Below, piece by piece: positions 15,199-24,075 of a DNA stretch of 64,000 nucleotides (the stretch's first letter is position 1; each line of letters opens with the position of its first letter). The position numbers and the translations under genes are program-made. The notes under the pieces were generated by a model that was given only the letters and a program-made list of their open reading frames with translations, did not search any database and was not told the DNA's origin. Source of the stretch: Clostridiales bacterium (GTDB taxonomy: Bacteria; Bacillota; Clostridia; Lachnospirales; Lachnospiraceae); assembly GCA_020859985.1 (NCBI GenBank), contig JAJBVD010000008.1, positions 1 through 64,000 on the forward strand, written 5' to 3'.

Positions 15199-15430
15199 TC
15201 AAAATGCTGTAAGGAACAAAAGGCCATGAATGGAACGTTAATATTCCTGTTCATGGCCTTTATGACAGCAATAAAATGAATTTTCCATATTATCGTGGAT
15301 CAGAGAAACAGACAAATTCTTTTGTTTACTCAAATTTTGAGCAATTTTGAGAAATTGTCCATTGAAAGGAAGAACTTCAAAAGCTACTTTTATGTTGAAA
15401 AAGAAAAGGAGCGATTGGGGGTACCGCGAT

Positions 15431-16216
15431 ATGTATTCCTTTACAAGTATGGTTCGTTATAGCGAAACGGATGAGACAGGACATTTAAGCCTGATCAATC
15501 TGATGAATTATCTGCAGGATTGCTGTCTGTTCCACTCCGAATCATTGGGAGTCGGTCCGGACAACCTGAAAGAACGTCATCGTTTGTGGCTGTTGTCAGG
15601 CTGGCAGATTGTGATTGACCGATATCCAAAAATGTTTGAAAAGATAACAGTTGAAACGATTCCTTATGCATTTGAAGGATGCCTCGGATGGCGCAACGTA
15701 GCAATTTTGGATGAAGACAGAATATTTATTGTAAGAGCAAACTCTTCCTGGGTGTATTTGAATACAGACACTGGAAAACCGCTGCGCCCCGAAGAGAAAG
15801 AGAAAGCGGCGTACGGTACAGAAGAACGTATTCCGATGGAGTATGCGCCTCGTAAAATCAAACTGCCTGAGAATATGCAGAAAGGGAAACCGATTCTTGT
15901 GGTTCAGGACTATATAGATACAAATCACCATGTCAATAATGCTCAATATGTAGAAATTGCTTTGAGGATGGTGGAGGAACTGCAGCCGGAATACGGGATT
16001 ACTTTCGTTCCGGATCAGGATGGGAACTTCTCTCCGTACGATAATAAGGCCTTAATCCCACGACTTTTTATTAAGGAAATCCGTGTGGAATATAAGAAGC
16101 AGGCACAGCTGGGGGACGTTCTTTATCCTAAGATTGCCTGGCAGGATGACTGGATGTATGTGTCACTGGAAGATGGGGACGGACATCCATATGCTTCGGT
16201 TGCCATGCGGACATAA
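15431..16216 (+). CDS. Acyl-ACP thioesterase
   Basis: This 261-residue protein has the two hot-dog domains of acyl-ACP thioesterases. The first starts MYSFTSMVRYSETDETG and contains LLSGWQIVIDRYP. The second carries the typical DTNHHVNNAQYVE, with the catalytic Asn/His region. It would release fatty acids from acyl carrier protein in the cytoplasm. ATG 15431 matches the usual family start; an upstream ATG at 15392 is in frame, but the extra residues are basic and not family-like. The gene stands alone, about 230 bases after the GH79 stop, in the opposite functional context, so no operon partner is suggested. Confidence 0.88.
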   Translation: MYSFTSMVRYSETDETGHLSLINLMNYLQDCCLFHSESLGVGPDNLKERHRLWLLSGWQIVIDRYPKMFEKITVETIPYAFEGCLGWRNVAILDEDRIFIVRANSSWVYLNTDTGKPLRPEEKEKAAYGTEERIPMEYAPRKIKLPENMQKGKPILVVQDYIDTNHHVNNAQYVEIALRMVEELQPEYGITFVPDQDGNFSPYDNKALIPRLFIKEIRVEYKKQAQLGDVLYPKIAWQDDWMYVSLEDGDGHPYASVAMRT

Positions 16217-16365
16217 TTCAATTTTTATAAAGCTTAAAAGACAATAAAATCGTAGCTGCAGATATTGACCTGTGTTACCTTTAATGCTATGTTAGATAGA
16301 ACAAGTAGAACAACCTGTCAGGCAATATAACGTCTGATAGCAGCATTAGAAAGGACAGGTAGACT

Positions 16366-16698
16366 ATGGGAAAAACAGATAAAATAAACAAGCTGGCTGA
16401 AAAAGGAAAGACGGATAAATTAGCAGCATTGGCAAAAGATAAGGACCGGGAGGTCAGACTGGCTGCGATTGAGGGGCTGCAGAAAACTCCGGAAACGGAA
16501 GCATCGCTAAATACTCTGATTGGCATGTTGGATGATAGTGATGTGGAAATTCGGAAAGCAGTGGTTGCAACACTTGGCTACTCCCGCGGAAGCTATGTAG
16601 AAACACATTTACGCTACTGCCTCTCACATGAAAAAGATGAAAGCGTTCTGGAAGCAATCCAAGAATCATTGGCTAAGATAAAACTCGCGGGCAAATAA
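16366..16698 (+). CDS. Small HEAT-repeat protein
   Basis: The 110-residue soluble protein consists of two to three HEAT-type helical pairs. One spans about residues 20-48 (DREVRLAAIEGLQKT) and another about 55-85 (DSDVEIRKAVVATLGY). Such small HEAT proteins serve as binding scaffolds, and no enzymatic motif is present. The start is ATG 16366 after AGGACAGGTAGACT. A strong terminator follows 36 bases after the stop, so it is likely monocistronic. The partner is unknown. Confidence 0.75.
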   Translation: MGKTDKINKLAEKGKTDKLAALAKDKDREVRLAAIEGLQKTPETEASLNTLIGMLDDSDVEIRKAVVATLGYSRGSYVETHLRYCLSHEKDESVLEAIQESLAKIKLAGK

Positions 16699-16713
16699 TT
16701 GTTCCCGAATGAA

Positions 16714-17188
16714 TCAGAATATGATATGTAATTCCCCGCGGTTAGTGATGCTGTTGATTCCGACCGCGGGGTTTTCATAGCATTGTTTTCTTGATTTTGT
16801 GTGCCTTCCATCCCGCACGGTGTTTGCTTGAACATGGGCTTCGAAGGCTTCTGATTTATCTGACGAATTCAATAAGCTTTGTATAGCCTGCTTGAATTCA
16901 CTGTCTTCACGGCCGGTTTGCACTGCATGTAATTTGTCCATAAGATGCTGGGAGTGCGTATTGTCTGACCTCACTTTTGCGATGAAATAGTCGGCGTATC
17001 TGACGGTTTGGTAAGTGCGCATAAGCAGGGTCAATGCCTGGTAACCGATTCCTTTGCATTGAAATTCTTTTGGCAGGTTGATTCCGATTTCTGGAGTTGA
17101 GGTATCTATGTATCGTAAATTACAAAATCCATTGTAAGTATTTGTTGCTTTTTCAATGATGCAGAATATCCATTCATATAACCCATCT
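16714..17188 (-). pseudogene. GNAT acetyltransferase, C-terminal part cut off by IS110
   Basis: Reading the minus strand from the IS left junction gives DGLYEWIFCIIEKATNTY and then CKGIGYQALTLL, the acetyl-CoA loop region of a GNAT enzyme, and AKVRSDNTHSQHLMDKL. The N-terminal 62 codons lie on the far side of the IS110 element (18843-19029). Removing the element with one CT core copy restores a continuous frame: PEDK joins DGLYEW. The frame then runs on over the HEAT terminator to a stop at 16714, so the true C-terminus may also be altered. The gene is inactivated. Confidence 0.85.
16734..16775 (+). terminator. Intrinsic terminator after the HEAT gene
   Basis: CCCCGCGGT (16734-16742) pairs perfectly with ACCGCGGGG (16763-16771) and is followed by TTTT. 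The hairpin lies just beyond the HEAT stop on the plus strand and inside the convergent, broken GNAT frame. Confidence 0.7.
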
Positions 17189-17273
17189 TTCTGCGAAAGA
17201 CACCGATGTGGTCATGAAACCCGACCGGTTTTTCGCTATCAAAATTTGTTACCTTCTGATATTATGGTTTCTT

Positions 17274-17459
17274 ATAAGACCGACACACTACACAACACGT
17301 GGAGGTGAGTGGCGGGGCTGTATAGCGGCGACCTCGCATTCATATATGTCGTCGGTCATCCGTTAAGGCATCAATGAATGGCGCATACCGTAGCCCGTAA
17401 ACTTATCTCTTCCAAAGTCGACTCGATTTTGCCGGATGACCAGTCACTGTCGGTCTTAT
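17274..17459 (+). ncRNA. Predicted IS110 bridge RNA
   Basis: The leader folds into a closed structure. The outer stem is ATAAGACCGACA (17274-17285) with TGTCGGTCTTAT (17448-17459). An inner hairpin is GAGGT (17302-17306) with ACCTC (17331-17335). A second hairpin is GGTCATCCG (17354-17362) with CGGATGACC (17433-17441), enclosing a 70-base internal loop. Two loop-bearing arms upstream of the recombinase match the known bridge-RNA plan of target-binding and donor-binding loops. I could not assign the guide bases with confidence. Confidence 0.65.
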
Positions 17460-17486
17460 GACTATAAATTTCAGGAGGTATTTTTA

Positions 17487-18743
17487 TTGTTTAAAATTAT
17501 CAAGAAAAACTGCTGTGGGCTTGATGTCCACAAAACATGGATCTTTGCCTGCATCGGCATTACCGATCCCAACGACCGCACAGAGTATAAGCAGGCTCGT
17601 TTCTCTTCCTTTTCAAAAGGTTTGCAGGAACTGTGTGACTGGCTTGCCAAATACAACTGTAAGGATGTCTGTATGGAATCGACCGGAAAATACTGGATCC
17701 CTGTTTTTAATATCCTCGAAAAAAATAACCTGTGGGTTACGCTTTCTCACCCCAAATACACAAAACCTATGAAAGGTAACAAGACCGACCGCAAAGACGC
17801 CAAATGGATCTGCGACTTATATATGTGCGGCATGGTCAAACCTTCCTTTATCCCGCCCGCTGACATCCGTCATCTCAGAGATCTGGTCCGGTACCGGTTT
17901 AAACTCACCTGTATGATCACCGGAGAGAAAAACCGTGCCCAAAACTGTCTTACCGTTTCCAATCTCAAGCTTGATGATGTCTTCAGCGATGTTTTTGGGA
18001 AATCCTCCCGTTCCATCACGGAACATATGCTCGCTCACCCTGGGGAAATCTTTGACGTCACACCTTTTGTTGACAAACGCTGCAAAACTCCGATCAAGGA
18101 GATCCAAGCCGCTGTAGATGGTGCTATCTCGCCTGAACAGGCTGTAAAACTTCGCCAATGCCTTACCCACATCGACGAACTGGAAAAGCACATAGAACAG
18201 GTGGAACAGGAAATCCTTCGTCTCTCTGATAAATACTCTGCAGCGCTTGATCTGATACGTACCGTTCCCGGATTTGATAAAAACCCGATGACGGCTATAC
18301 AGGTCCTTTCCGAGATCGGTGGTGATATGTCTGTCTTCCCCACAGCGAAACACCTCGTATCCTGGGCAGGATGCTGTCCACGTAATGACCAGAGCAATAA
18401 GAAAATCAAATCAACTCGGATTTCCCGTGCCGGTTCTTATTTTAAACCCATACTGGTGCAGGTTGCAAATGGTTTATTATGTTCCAACAAACATCCTGAG
18501 ATTATAAACCGTTACCGCCGCATCAAAGCACGCCGTGGCCACAAAAAAGCCATCATCGCTGTCTGCCGTATGCTCCTGACCGCTATCTGGCACATACTCT
18601 CAGATTTAAAGCCTTATACACCGGATGGTTATCTTGAACCACGCCCTGTGAACAAAGAAAAAACTTTAACTACTTCACAGGCACTTAATCTGTTGCGGCA
18701 AAGGGGATACACGATCAGCGATGATCCTGTAGCAGCTATCTGA
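17487..18743 (+). CDS. IS110-family DEDD recombinase
   Basis: This 418-residue transposase has the N-terminal RuvC-like DEDD domain (GLDVHK with D near residue 11, CMESTGKYW with E near 60, DRKDAKW) and a C-terminal Tnp domain containing SEIGGDMSVF, SWAGCCP and STRISRAGS, where the serine nucleophile of this family lies. Start TTG at 17487 is chosen because AGGAGG sits eight bases before it and the family begins close to GLDVHK. It should act with the leader RNA just upstream. The frame is intact, so the copy may be active. Codons are GC-richer and more C-ending than those of its neighbours, which fits transfer. Confidence 0.93.
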   Translation: MFKIIKKNCCGLDVHKTWIFACIGITDPNDRTEYKQARFSSFSKGLQELCDWLAKYNCKDVCMESTGKYWIPVFNILEKNNLWVTLSHPKYTKPMKGNKTDRKDAKWICDLYMCGMVKPSFIPPADIRHLRDLVRYRFKLTCMITGEKNRAQNCLTVSNLKLDDVFSDVFGKSSRSITEHMLAHPGEIFDVTPFVDKRCKTPIKEIQAAVDGAISPEQAVKLRQCLTHIDELEKHIEQVEQEILRLSDKYSAALDLIRTVPGFDKNPMTAIQVLSEIGGDMSVFPTAKHLVSWAGCCPRNDQSNKKIKSTRISRAGSYFKPILVQVANGLLCSNKHPEIINRYRRIKARRGHKKAIIAVCRMLLTAIWHILSDLKPYTPDGYLEPRPVNKEKTLTTSQALNLLRQRGYTISDDPVAAI

Positions 18744-18842
18744 TTAGGTGTTGCGTCAATATTTTCTTTATAAAGCCACCAAATGATGGCTTGCTTGTGA
18801 TGTCCTTTAATTTTTTTCTATCCACTACCTATTTGTTTCAAA

Positions 18843-19029
18843 CTTTATCTTCCGGTGTTGATTTCCAGACATATTCTGCGAAACCATCCATCTCGTATGC
18901 TCTTGGAATGTTGCTGTTTTGTATCTGGGTTCTCATGTAATCGTCTTTGTCTGAATCCTGCAGGAAGCGGAGAGCATATTGTTCGTTTTCTGCAAAAACA
19001 GTTCCGGCATAATCGCCTTTATAGCTCAT
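18843..19029 (-). pseudogene. GNAT acetyltransferase, N-terminal part
   Basis: The fragment starts at ATG 19029 (MSYKGDYAGTV) behind a GAAAGGACGG ribosome site and runs 62 residues to STPEDK before entering the IS110 end. It contains the first strand and helix of a GNAT fold. It continues in frame into 17188 once the element is removed. A short hybrid peptide ending KV-stop could be made. Confidence 0.85.
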
Positions 19030-19106
19030 AATATATACCGTCCTTTCTCTTTTTTATGTAAGCAAGTGTTATTCGGTTTTGTCCTGTAACGAATAAAAAT
19101 TGCGGG

Positions 19107-19754
19107 TTAGCCAGCTGGAGAAAGTCTTAACCCTGTAAGCATATCTCCAATAGAGAACGAGAGATGCTCCGGACGGGATAAGTAATACTCGTTGATCTCA
19201 TAATCCGGTGTCTGGCGCAGTTTGGCAAAGAGGAGAGCAGTATTATATGCGTCCACCCATCCGTCATGAGCCCCGTCCTTGTATGAAATATTGGAGAGAT
19301 TCAATGCTTCCGTCAGGCTGTAAGCGCGCTCTGCGGATAGTTTGGCAGTGAACATGGCCTGACAGTCAATCCATGGTTCTTCGAAGTGTTCAATACCGTC
19401 GAAAGAAATGGACTTACCGGTAATCTCGTGACGAATCTGTGTGTGATCGCTGTCGCTCCATTCCACGAACCGGGTATCCTGTGGGAGCCAGTCGGAAAAT
19501 AGCTTCAGAGCATCTTTCATAAAGGGTGCGCCTTTCACTTTCTGATCTGAAATCCGCGTCATTTTTTCTATAAAAGGATCGATTATGCCAAACTGCGGAC
19601 AGACATAGGTCGAAAATGAGTCGGTTATCTCATAAGAGTCATTCAGCAATACGGCCCCGATCTGTATGGTTTCTTGGGACCAGTGGTATTCGCTTGTTTG
19701 TAATCTTTTTGGTATCCTGCACATTTCCAGGTCAACGACTGCGTACTGACACAT
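19107..19754 (-). CDS. DEDDh 3'-5' exonuclease-domain protein
   Basis: The 215-residue protein has an RNase T/DnaQ-like exonuclease fold. Motif Exo I is VVDLEM (D-x-E), Exo II appears around FVEWSDSDH, and Exo III is H-x5-D in HDGWVDAYNTALL. It would trim DNA or RNA 3' ends; proof-reading, RNA turnover and repair are all possible. Start ATG 19754 lies seven bases after AAAGGAG, so the longer upstream frame is rejected. It stands alone on the minus strand, divergent from the SGNH hydrolase gene. Confidence 0.8.
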   Translation of the reverse strand: MCQYAVVDLEMCRIPKRLQTSEYHWSQETIQIGAVLLNDSYEITDSFSTYVCPQFGIIDPFIEKMTRISDQKVKGAPFMKDALKLFSDWLPQDTRFVEWSDSDHTQIRHEITGKSISFDGIEHFEEPWIDCQAMFTAKLSAERAYSLTEALNLSNISYKDGAHDGWVDAYNTALLFAKLRQTPDYEINEYYLSRPEHLSFSIGDMLTGLRLSPAG

Positions 19755-20047
19755 AGAATTTACTCCTTTGTTTGTTATGACAAGTATCATTTAAAATGTT
19801 TTTAATATATTTTCTATATTAAAATTAGCAAAAATAGAGTCCCAAAAGCAGGACTTGTTTACAGAACAAAGGTTCGGAATTTTTGAAATAAAAATGGTCG
19901 CAGGAGCAGTTTAAAACAATAGTTGTATTATACGTCTGATTGTGTTATTTTGCATTTGATCAATGGTTTAATCAATGGGTTTTATGAAGAACGATTGCTG
20001 ACGAAACCAGAAGACAGGCTCTGAAAAGATGGATGACGGTGAGTAAA

Positions 20048-20611
20048 ATGAGAATTCTGATGCTGGGAAACAGCTACATATTTACAAATGATATGCCAAA
20101 GATGTTAGCGGAGCTTACCGGAGCGGAAGTTGTGCATCATACGCGCGGTGGGGCAAGGCTTTCAGAACAGTTGAACCCCAAAACGGGGATGGGAGCAAGG
20201 ACTTTGAAAGCGCTTGCGGAAGAACATTGGGATTATGTGGTACTGCAGGAGATGAGCAACGCACCTGTGACGACGAGGGAAAGATTTCTGGCAACGGCGG
20301 CTGCACTTTGTGATAAAATACATTCGGCTGGTGCCACCCCGGTTTTTTACATTACATGGGCATACCAGAAGGGCGGCTTACAACTGGAAAAGTCAGGGCT
20401 GGATTATGATGAAATGTATCATGGCCTGCAGGACGCATACCGAACAGCGGCATCAAATGGCAATGCCCTGATTGCTGATGTGGGAACTGTCTTTTATGAG
20501 AGAAGCCCGGAGGAAAATCTCTATGCGGACGATGGAAGCCATCCGAATGAGGCAGGGTCAAGACTGGCTGCAGAAACTATAGCGGCGGTTATTCTGGCTG
20601 ATTCCAAATGA
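20048..20611 (+). CDS. SGNH/GDSL-like hydrolase
   Basis: This 187-residue cytoplasmic hydrolase begins MRILMLGNSY, with the nucleophile serine in GNSY (block I). It ends with DDGSHPNEAGS, which supplies the Asp and His of the triad (block V). Family members remove acyl or acetyl groups from lipids or carbohydrates; the substrate is not visible. ATG 20048 follows GGTGAG at a good distance. An alpha/beta hydrolase follows about 120 bases downstream, but no shared pathway can be shown. Confidence 0.8.
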   Translation: MRILMLGNSYIFTNDMPKMLAELTGAEVVHHTRGGARLSEQLNPKTGMGARTLKALAEEHWDYVVLQEMSNAPVTTRERFLATAAALCDKIHSAGATPVFYITWAYQKGGLQLEKSGLDYDEMYHGLQDAYRTAASNGNALIADVGTVFYERSPEENLYADDGSHPNEAGSRLAAETIAAVILADSK

Positions 20612-20728
20612 GGCAGCCTTTTATGATTGGAAGCAGTCCGTCCATAACGCCCAGAACCGGGATGCGAGTGGAATATGTCAGATTATGGAACAGGATTTAA
20701 ATGTTGACGGATACAGGGAGGGATTTCT

Positions 20729-21643
20729 TTGATAGAAAAGGATTATCACTATCTGTCGTCGGACAGAAAAACAAAGATACATTTCCATGAATGGCTGCCG
20801 GAAGGCCATCCGAAGGCAGTGGTCCAGGTATCACATGGGATCACGGAGCATATCGGCCGGTATCATAAACTGGCGTCTGCTCTGGTGGAAAAAGGCTATG
20901 CTGTGGCCGGGAATGACCATGCGGGACATGGAGAATCCGAAAAGCCGGACCGTTACAGGTGGGAGTATCTTGTGAAAGATACACATCGTCTGCAGGAGTA
21001 TTTAAAACAGCAGTACCCGACGGTGCCATTTTACAGCATCGGTTTTTCTCTTGGCTCCTTTGTGGTACGGGATCTGCTCGCACATTACCCTGACAGCACA
21101 GATGCAGCGATACTGATCGGAACTGGTTTCCAGAGTGCATCGCAGCTTTCGTTTGCCAAAGCAATCGCCGGTCTGGAAGCAAAGCGGGTCGGAGATGGCA
21201 ACCGGAGTAAACTCATACAGGCTTTGTCTTTTGGCACATATAACCGTTATTTTAAACCGAATAAGACAGAATTTGACTGGCTCTGTGAAAGTGAGGATGG
21301 GAGAAACGATTATATTCAGGATGATGCCTGTGGAAAATATATGCCTGCGGGATTATTCAGGGAACTCCTTTGCGGGATGCTGGCGACAGGCAGTAAGGAG
21401 AGTATAGAAAAAATCCTGAAAAAGCTGCCTGTGCTTTTACTTTCCGGAAATGATGACCCGGTCGGAGAGATGGGGAAAGGCGTAGAGCGGTTAATGAATG
21501 CGTATAAGGAAGCACAGATCTATGATGTTTCTGTAAACTTCTATTCGGGACGCCATGATATCCTGCATGAAGCATGTCAGGACCATGTCATTGGGAATAT
21601 CGTTGAATGGCTGGACGGGCTTTACTGGCAGGAATATCTGTAA
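20729..21643 (+). CDS. Alpha/beta hydrolase, monoacylglycerol-lipase-like
   Basis: The 304-residue enzyme has the alpha/beta hydrolase fold. It has an oxyanion HG motif in SHGITEHIGRY, the nucleophile elbow GFSLGS near residue 108, an Asp in SGNDDPVG and a His in SGRHDILHE. The pattern resembles bacterial monoacylglycerol lipases and lysophospholipases. The start is TTG 20729 after GGGAGGGATTTCT. It ends 36 bases before the polymerase gene and may share its transcript. Confidence 0.85.
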   Translation: MIEKDYHYLSSDRKTKIHFHEWLPEGHPKAVVQVSHGITEHIGRYHKLASALVEKGYAVAGNDHAGHGESEKPDRYRWEYLVKDTHRLQEYLKQQYPTVPFYSIGFSLGSFVVRDLLAHYPDSTDAAILIGTGFQSASQLSFAKAIAGLEAKRVGDGNRSKLIQALSFGTYNRYFKPNKTEFDWLCESEDGRNDYIQDDACGKYMPAGLFRELLCGMLATGSKESIEKILKKLPVLLLSGNDDPVGEMGKGVERLMNAYKEAQIYDVSVNFYSGRHDILHEACQDHVIGNIVEWLDGLYWQEYL

Positions 21644-21679
21644 AAAACAGACAAAATTCAGATCGGGGAGGTGAACCAC

Positions 21680-23188
21680 TTGACAGAACGATCCTATATC
21701 GCCATCGACTTAAAATCCTTTTACGCCTCGGTGGAATGCGCGGAGCGCGGTCTGGACCCGCTGACTACGAATCTGGTGGTAGCGGACCTAAGCCGTACAG
21801 AGAAAACGATCTGCCTTGCAGTTTCCCCTTCTTTGAAAACCTATGGTATCCCCGGCCGGGCAAGATTATTTGAAGTCGTCCAGCGGGTGAAGGAAGTCAA
21901 TAATGAACGGCAACGCCGTGCGCCGGGGCGAAGCTTTACCGGTTCCTCCTGTGATATTAATGAACTGAATGCAGACCCGTCGTTATCTTTGGATTACATT
22001 GTGGCGACACCGCAGATGGCGCATTATATCCAACGCAGCACAGAAATTTACCAGATCTATCTGCGTTACATCGCACCAGAAGATATCCATGTTTACAGCA
22101 TTGACGAGGTGTTCATGGATGTGACGGATTATCTGCGGACGTATGGATGTACCCCTCATGAACTGGCAATGAAGATGATTCAGGAAGTCTTAAAGGAAAC
22201 GGGAATTACCGCCACTGCAGGTACCGGCACGAACCTGTATCTTTGTAAAATTGCGATGGATATTGTGGCGAAGCACATTCCGGCGGATAAAGATGGCGTG
22301 CGTATTGCGGAACTGGATGAGATGAGCTACCGCCAGAAGCTGTGGGCACATCAGCCTATCACAGATTTCTGGCGTGTGGGGCGTGGCTATGCCAGACGAC
22401 TGGAAAAAATGGGGCTGCACACGATGGGCGACATTGCCAGATACTCTTTAAGCAGCTATGGAGAGGATCAGCTTTATAAGGAATTTGGCATCAACGCGGA
22501 ACTTTTGATCGACCACGCATGGGGATGGGAGCCCTGCCGTATTTCTGATATTAAAAGCTATAAGCCGGAAAATAACAGCATCAGCTCCGGGCAGGTACTG
22601 CAGTCGCCCTATGAATTTGACAAGGCAAAACTTGTCGTCCGCGAAATGGCAGATTCCCTTTCGCTTGACCTTGTGGATGAAGGCCTGGTTACTGACCAGA
22701 TCGTGCTGACCATCGGATACGATACAGGAAATCTGGCAGACCCTGCGCGGCGGAAATCATATAAGGGTGAAGTCTCTACCGATTATTATGGCAGAAGCGT
22801 TCCAAAACAGGCGCATGGTTCCATCAATCTTGGCAGGCAGACAGCTTCTACGGTTCTGATCACCAATGCGGCTATGGAACTGTTTGACCGTATCGTTGAC
22901 CACAATCTGCTGGTGCGCCGGATGTATGTAGTCGCCAACCACGTTGTAAGCGAAGATCAGGTAAAGCCCCCGGAGCCGGAACAGCTGGATTTATTTACGG
23001 ATTATGCCGCACTTGAAAAACAGCGGGAAAAGGAACAGGAAGAACTTGATAAAGAAAAACGCAGGCAGAAAGCGGTTCTGGAGATCCAGAAGAAATTTGG
23101 GAAAAACGCGCTGCTGAAAGGGATGAATCTGGAAGAAGGAGCCACCGGACGGGATCGCAATGCGCAGATTGGCGGCCATAGAAAGTAG
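21680..23188 (+). CDS. Y-family DNA polymerase (UmuC/DinB-like), copy 1
   Basis: This 502-residue lesion-bypass polymerase has a metal-binding Asp and aromatic gate in IAIDLKSFYASVE at the N-terminus. The catalytic pair lies in YSIDEVFMDVTDY near 141-153, a thumb HhH region follows (GRGYARRLEKMG), and a little-finger domain completes it. A C-terminal coiled segment ends with IGGHRK. Start TTG 21680 lies eight bases after GGGGAGG; the in-frame GTG at 21671 overlaps that site. yolD follows 68 bases downstream. Such pairs are usually damage-inducible, but I saw no clear LexA box here. Confidence 0.93.
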   Translation: MTERSYIAIDLKSFYASVECAERGLDPLTTNLVVADLSRTEKTICLAVSPSLKTYGIPGRARLFEVVQRVKEVNNERQRRAPGRSFTGSSCDINELNADPSLSLDYIVATPQMAHYIQRSTEIYQIYLRYIAPEDIHVYSIDEVFMDVTDYLRTYGCTPHELAMKMIQEVLKETGITATAGTGTNLYLCKIAMDIVAKHIPADKDGVRIAELDEMSYRQKLWAHQPITDFWRVGRGYARRLEKMGLHTMGDIARYSLSSYGEDQLYKEFGINAELLIDHAWGWEPCRISDIKSYKPENNSISSGQVLQSPYEFDKAKLVVREMADSLSLDLVDEGLVTDQIVLTIGYDTGNLADPARRKSYKGEVSTDYYGRSVPKQAHGSINLGRQTASTVLITNAAMELFDRIVDHNLLVRRMYVVANHVVSEDQVKPPEPEQLDLFTDYAALEKQREKEQEELDKEKRRQKAVLEIQKKFGKNALLKGMNLEEGATGRDRNAQIGGHRK

Positions 23189-23256
23189 AGAATATAGCAG
23201 AGAATTCACTGTGAAAAACAAATGCCGAACAGTTATGAAGAGGAGATGCAGGATAA

Positions 23257-23703
23257 ATGGCTGACAGAAAAACAGAAGAGTATCAGGATATTATCAATCT
23301 GCCTCATCATGTCTCTCAAAAACGTCCGCATATGTCCATGACAGACCGGGCGGCGCAGTTTTCACCGTTTGCAGCACTTACCGGTTACGATGCTGCGGTA
23401 AAGGAAACCGCGCGACTGACGGATCAGCGTATGGAACTGAACGAGGAAGAACAGCAGAAAATCTCGGAGCGCATCAACCTGCTCAAGTCCCATCTGGATG
23501 AATCGCGGGTGGTCGAAATTACGTATTTCGTTCCGGATGAAAGGAAGAGCGGCGGTGAATATAATACTGTGACGGGCGTTGTGAAGAAGCTGGATGAATT
23601 CCACCGGACTCTTATTATGACAGACGGTACGAGAATTCCTGTTCAGGAGATTGTGGAGCTAAACGGTGCATTGTTCCGCTCTATTGATGACTCGTTTGCG
23701 TGA
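23257..23703 (+). CDS. YolD-like protein, copy 1
   Basis: This 148-residue YolD-family protein is recognised by MTDRAAQFSPFAALTGYDAAV near the N-terminus and a C-terminal beta domain ending in a conserved VEL segment. YolD proteins are encoded beside Y-family polymerases in Firmicutes and are thought to modulate them, as UmuD does in other bacteria. The start is ATG 23257 after GAGGAGATGCAGGATAA. The gene lies within the polY-yolD-unknown-macrodomain run. A second YolD at 29716 has only weak similarity beyond the core motif. Confidence 0.88.
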   Translation: MADRKTEEYQDIINLPHHVSQKRPHMSMTDRAAQFSPFAALTGYDAAVKETARLTDQRMELNEEEQQKISERINLLKSHLDESRVVEITYFVPDERKSGGEYNTVTGVVKKLDEFHRTLIMTDGTRIPVQEIVELNGALFRSIDDSFA

Positions 23704-23789
23704 AACGTAATACTGGTATCCATGGATGTCAGACTGATAAAGGGAATCCTGTGGCTTTTACAGGCACAGCAGTAAGGAGAACACACCAT

Positions 23790-24068
23790 ATGAAACAAAA
23801 ATCAGCAGTAAGCCAGGAATTATATCAGATCATGCTGGATAAAGGATATTCAGAACGGTTCTGTGACCTGATCACGCAGAGCCTCAATACGGATTTTACA
23901 GCGCGGAGGATGATCGGTTATTTGTCCCATTACAGTGAACTTCCGGAAGGGGAGGTTGTGGATGAGATGCTGGCGATTTTAAGTGACCGGGAGCGGATCA
24001 TGCAAAAGAAAGAACTGGAACACAGCAACGCAGTTTATAACGAGTATCTGAACAGCAGAGAGAGGTGA
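23790..24068 (+). CDS. Small unknown helical protein next to yolD
   Basis: The 92-residue protein is soluble, helical and rich in charged residues (ending NEYLNSRER). It has no motif I can name. The start is ATG 23790 after AAGGAG; the longer upstream frame has no ribosome site. It lies between yolD and the macrodomain gene with short gaps (86 and 7 bases), so it belongs to the same operon. Small proteins of this kind recur beside YolD genes in Lachnospiraceae, as far as I recall. Confidence 0.7.
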   Translation: MKQKSAVSQELYQIMLDKGYSERFCDLITQSLNTDFTARRMIGYLSHYSELPEGEVVDEMLAILSDRERIMQKKELEHSNAVYNEYLNSRER

Positions 24069-24075
24069 GTGCTTA

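Larger units (their letters stand above)
17187..18842 (+). mobile_element. IS110-family insertion sequence, 1656 bp
   Basis: The element is bounded by CT dinucleotides at 17187-17188 and 18843-18844 (CTTT on both sides). Deleting one copy fuses the GNAT halves exactly in frame, so the junctions are well fixed apart from the four-base ambiguity. It carries a structured leader of about 190 bases and one DEDD recombinase gene, with no terminal inverted repeats. These are known traits of the IS110 group, which inserts through a bridge RNA at a CT core. Confidence 0.88.
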
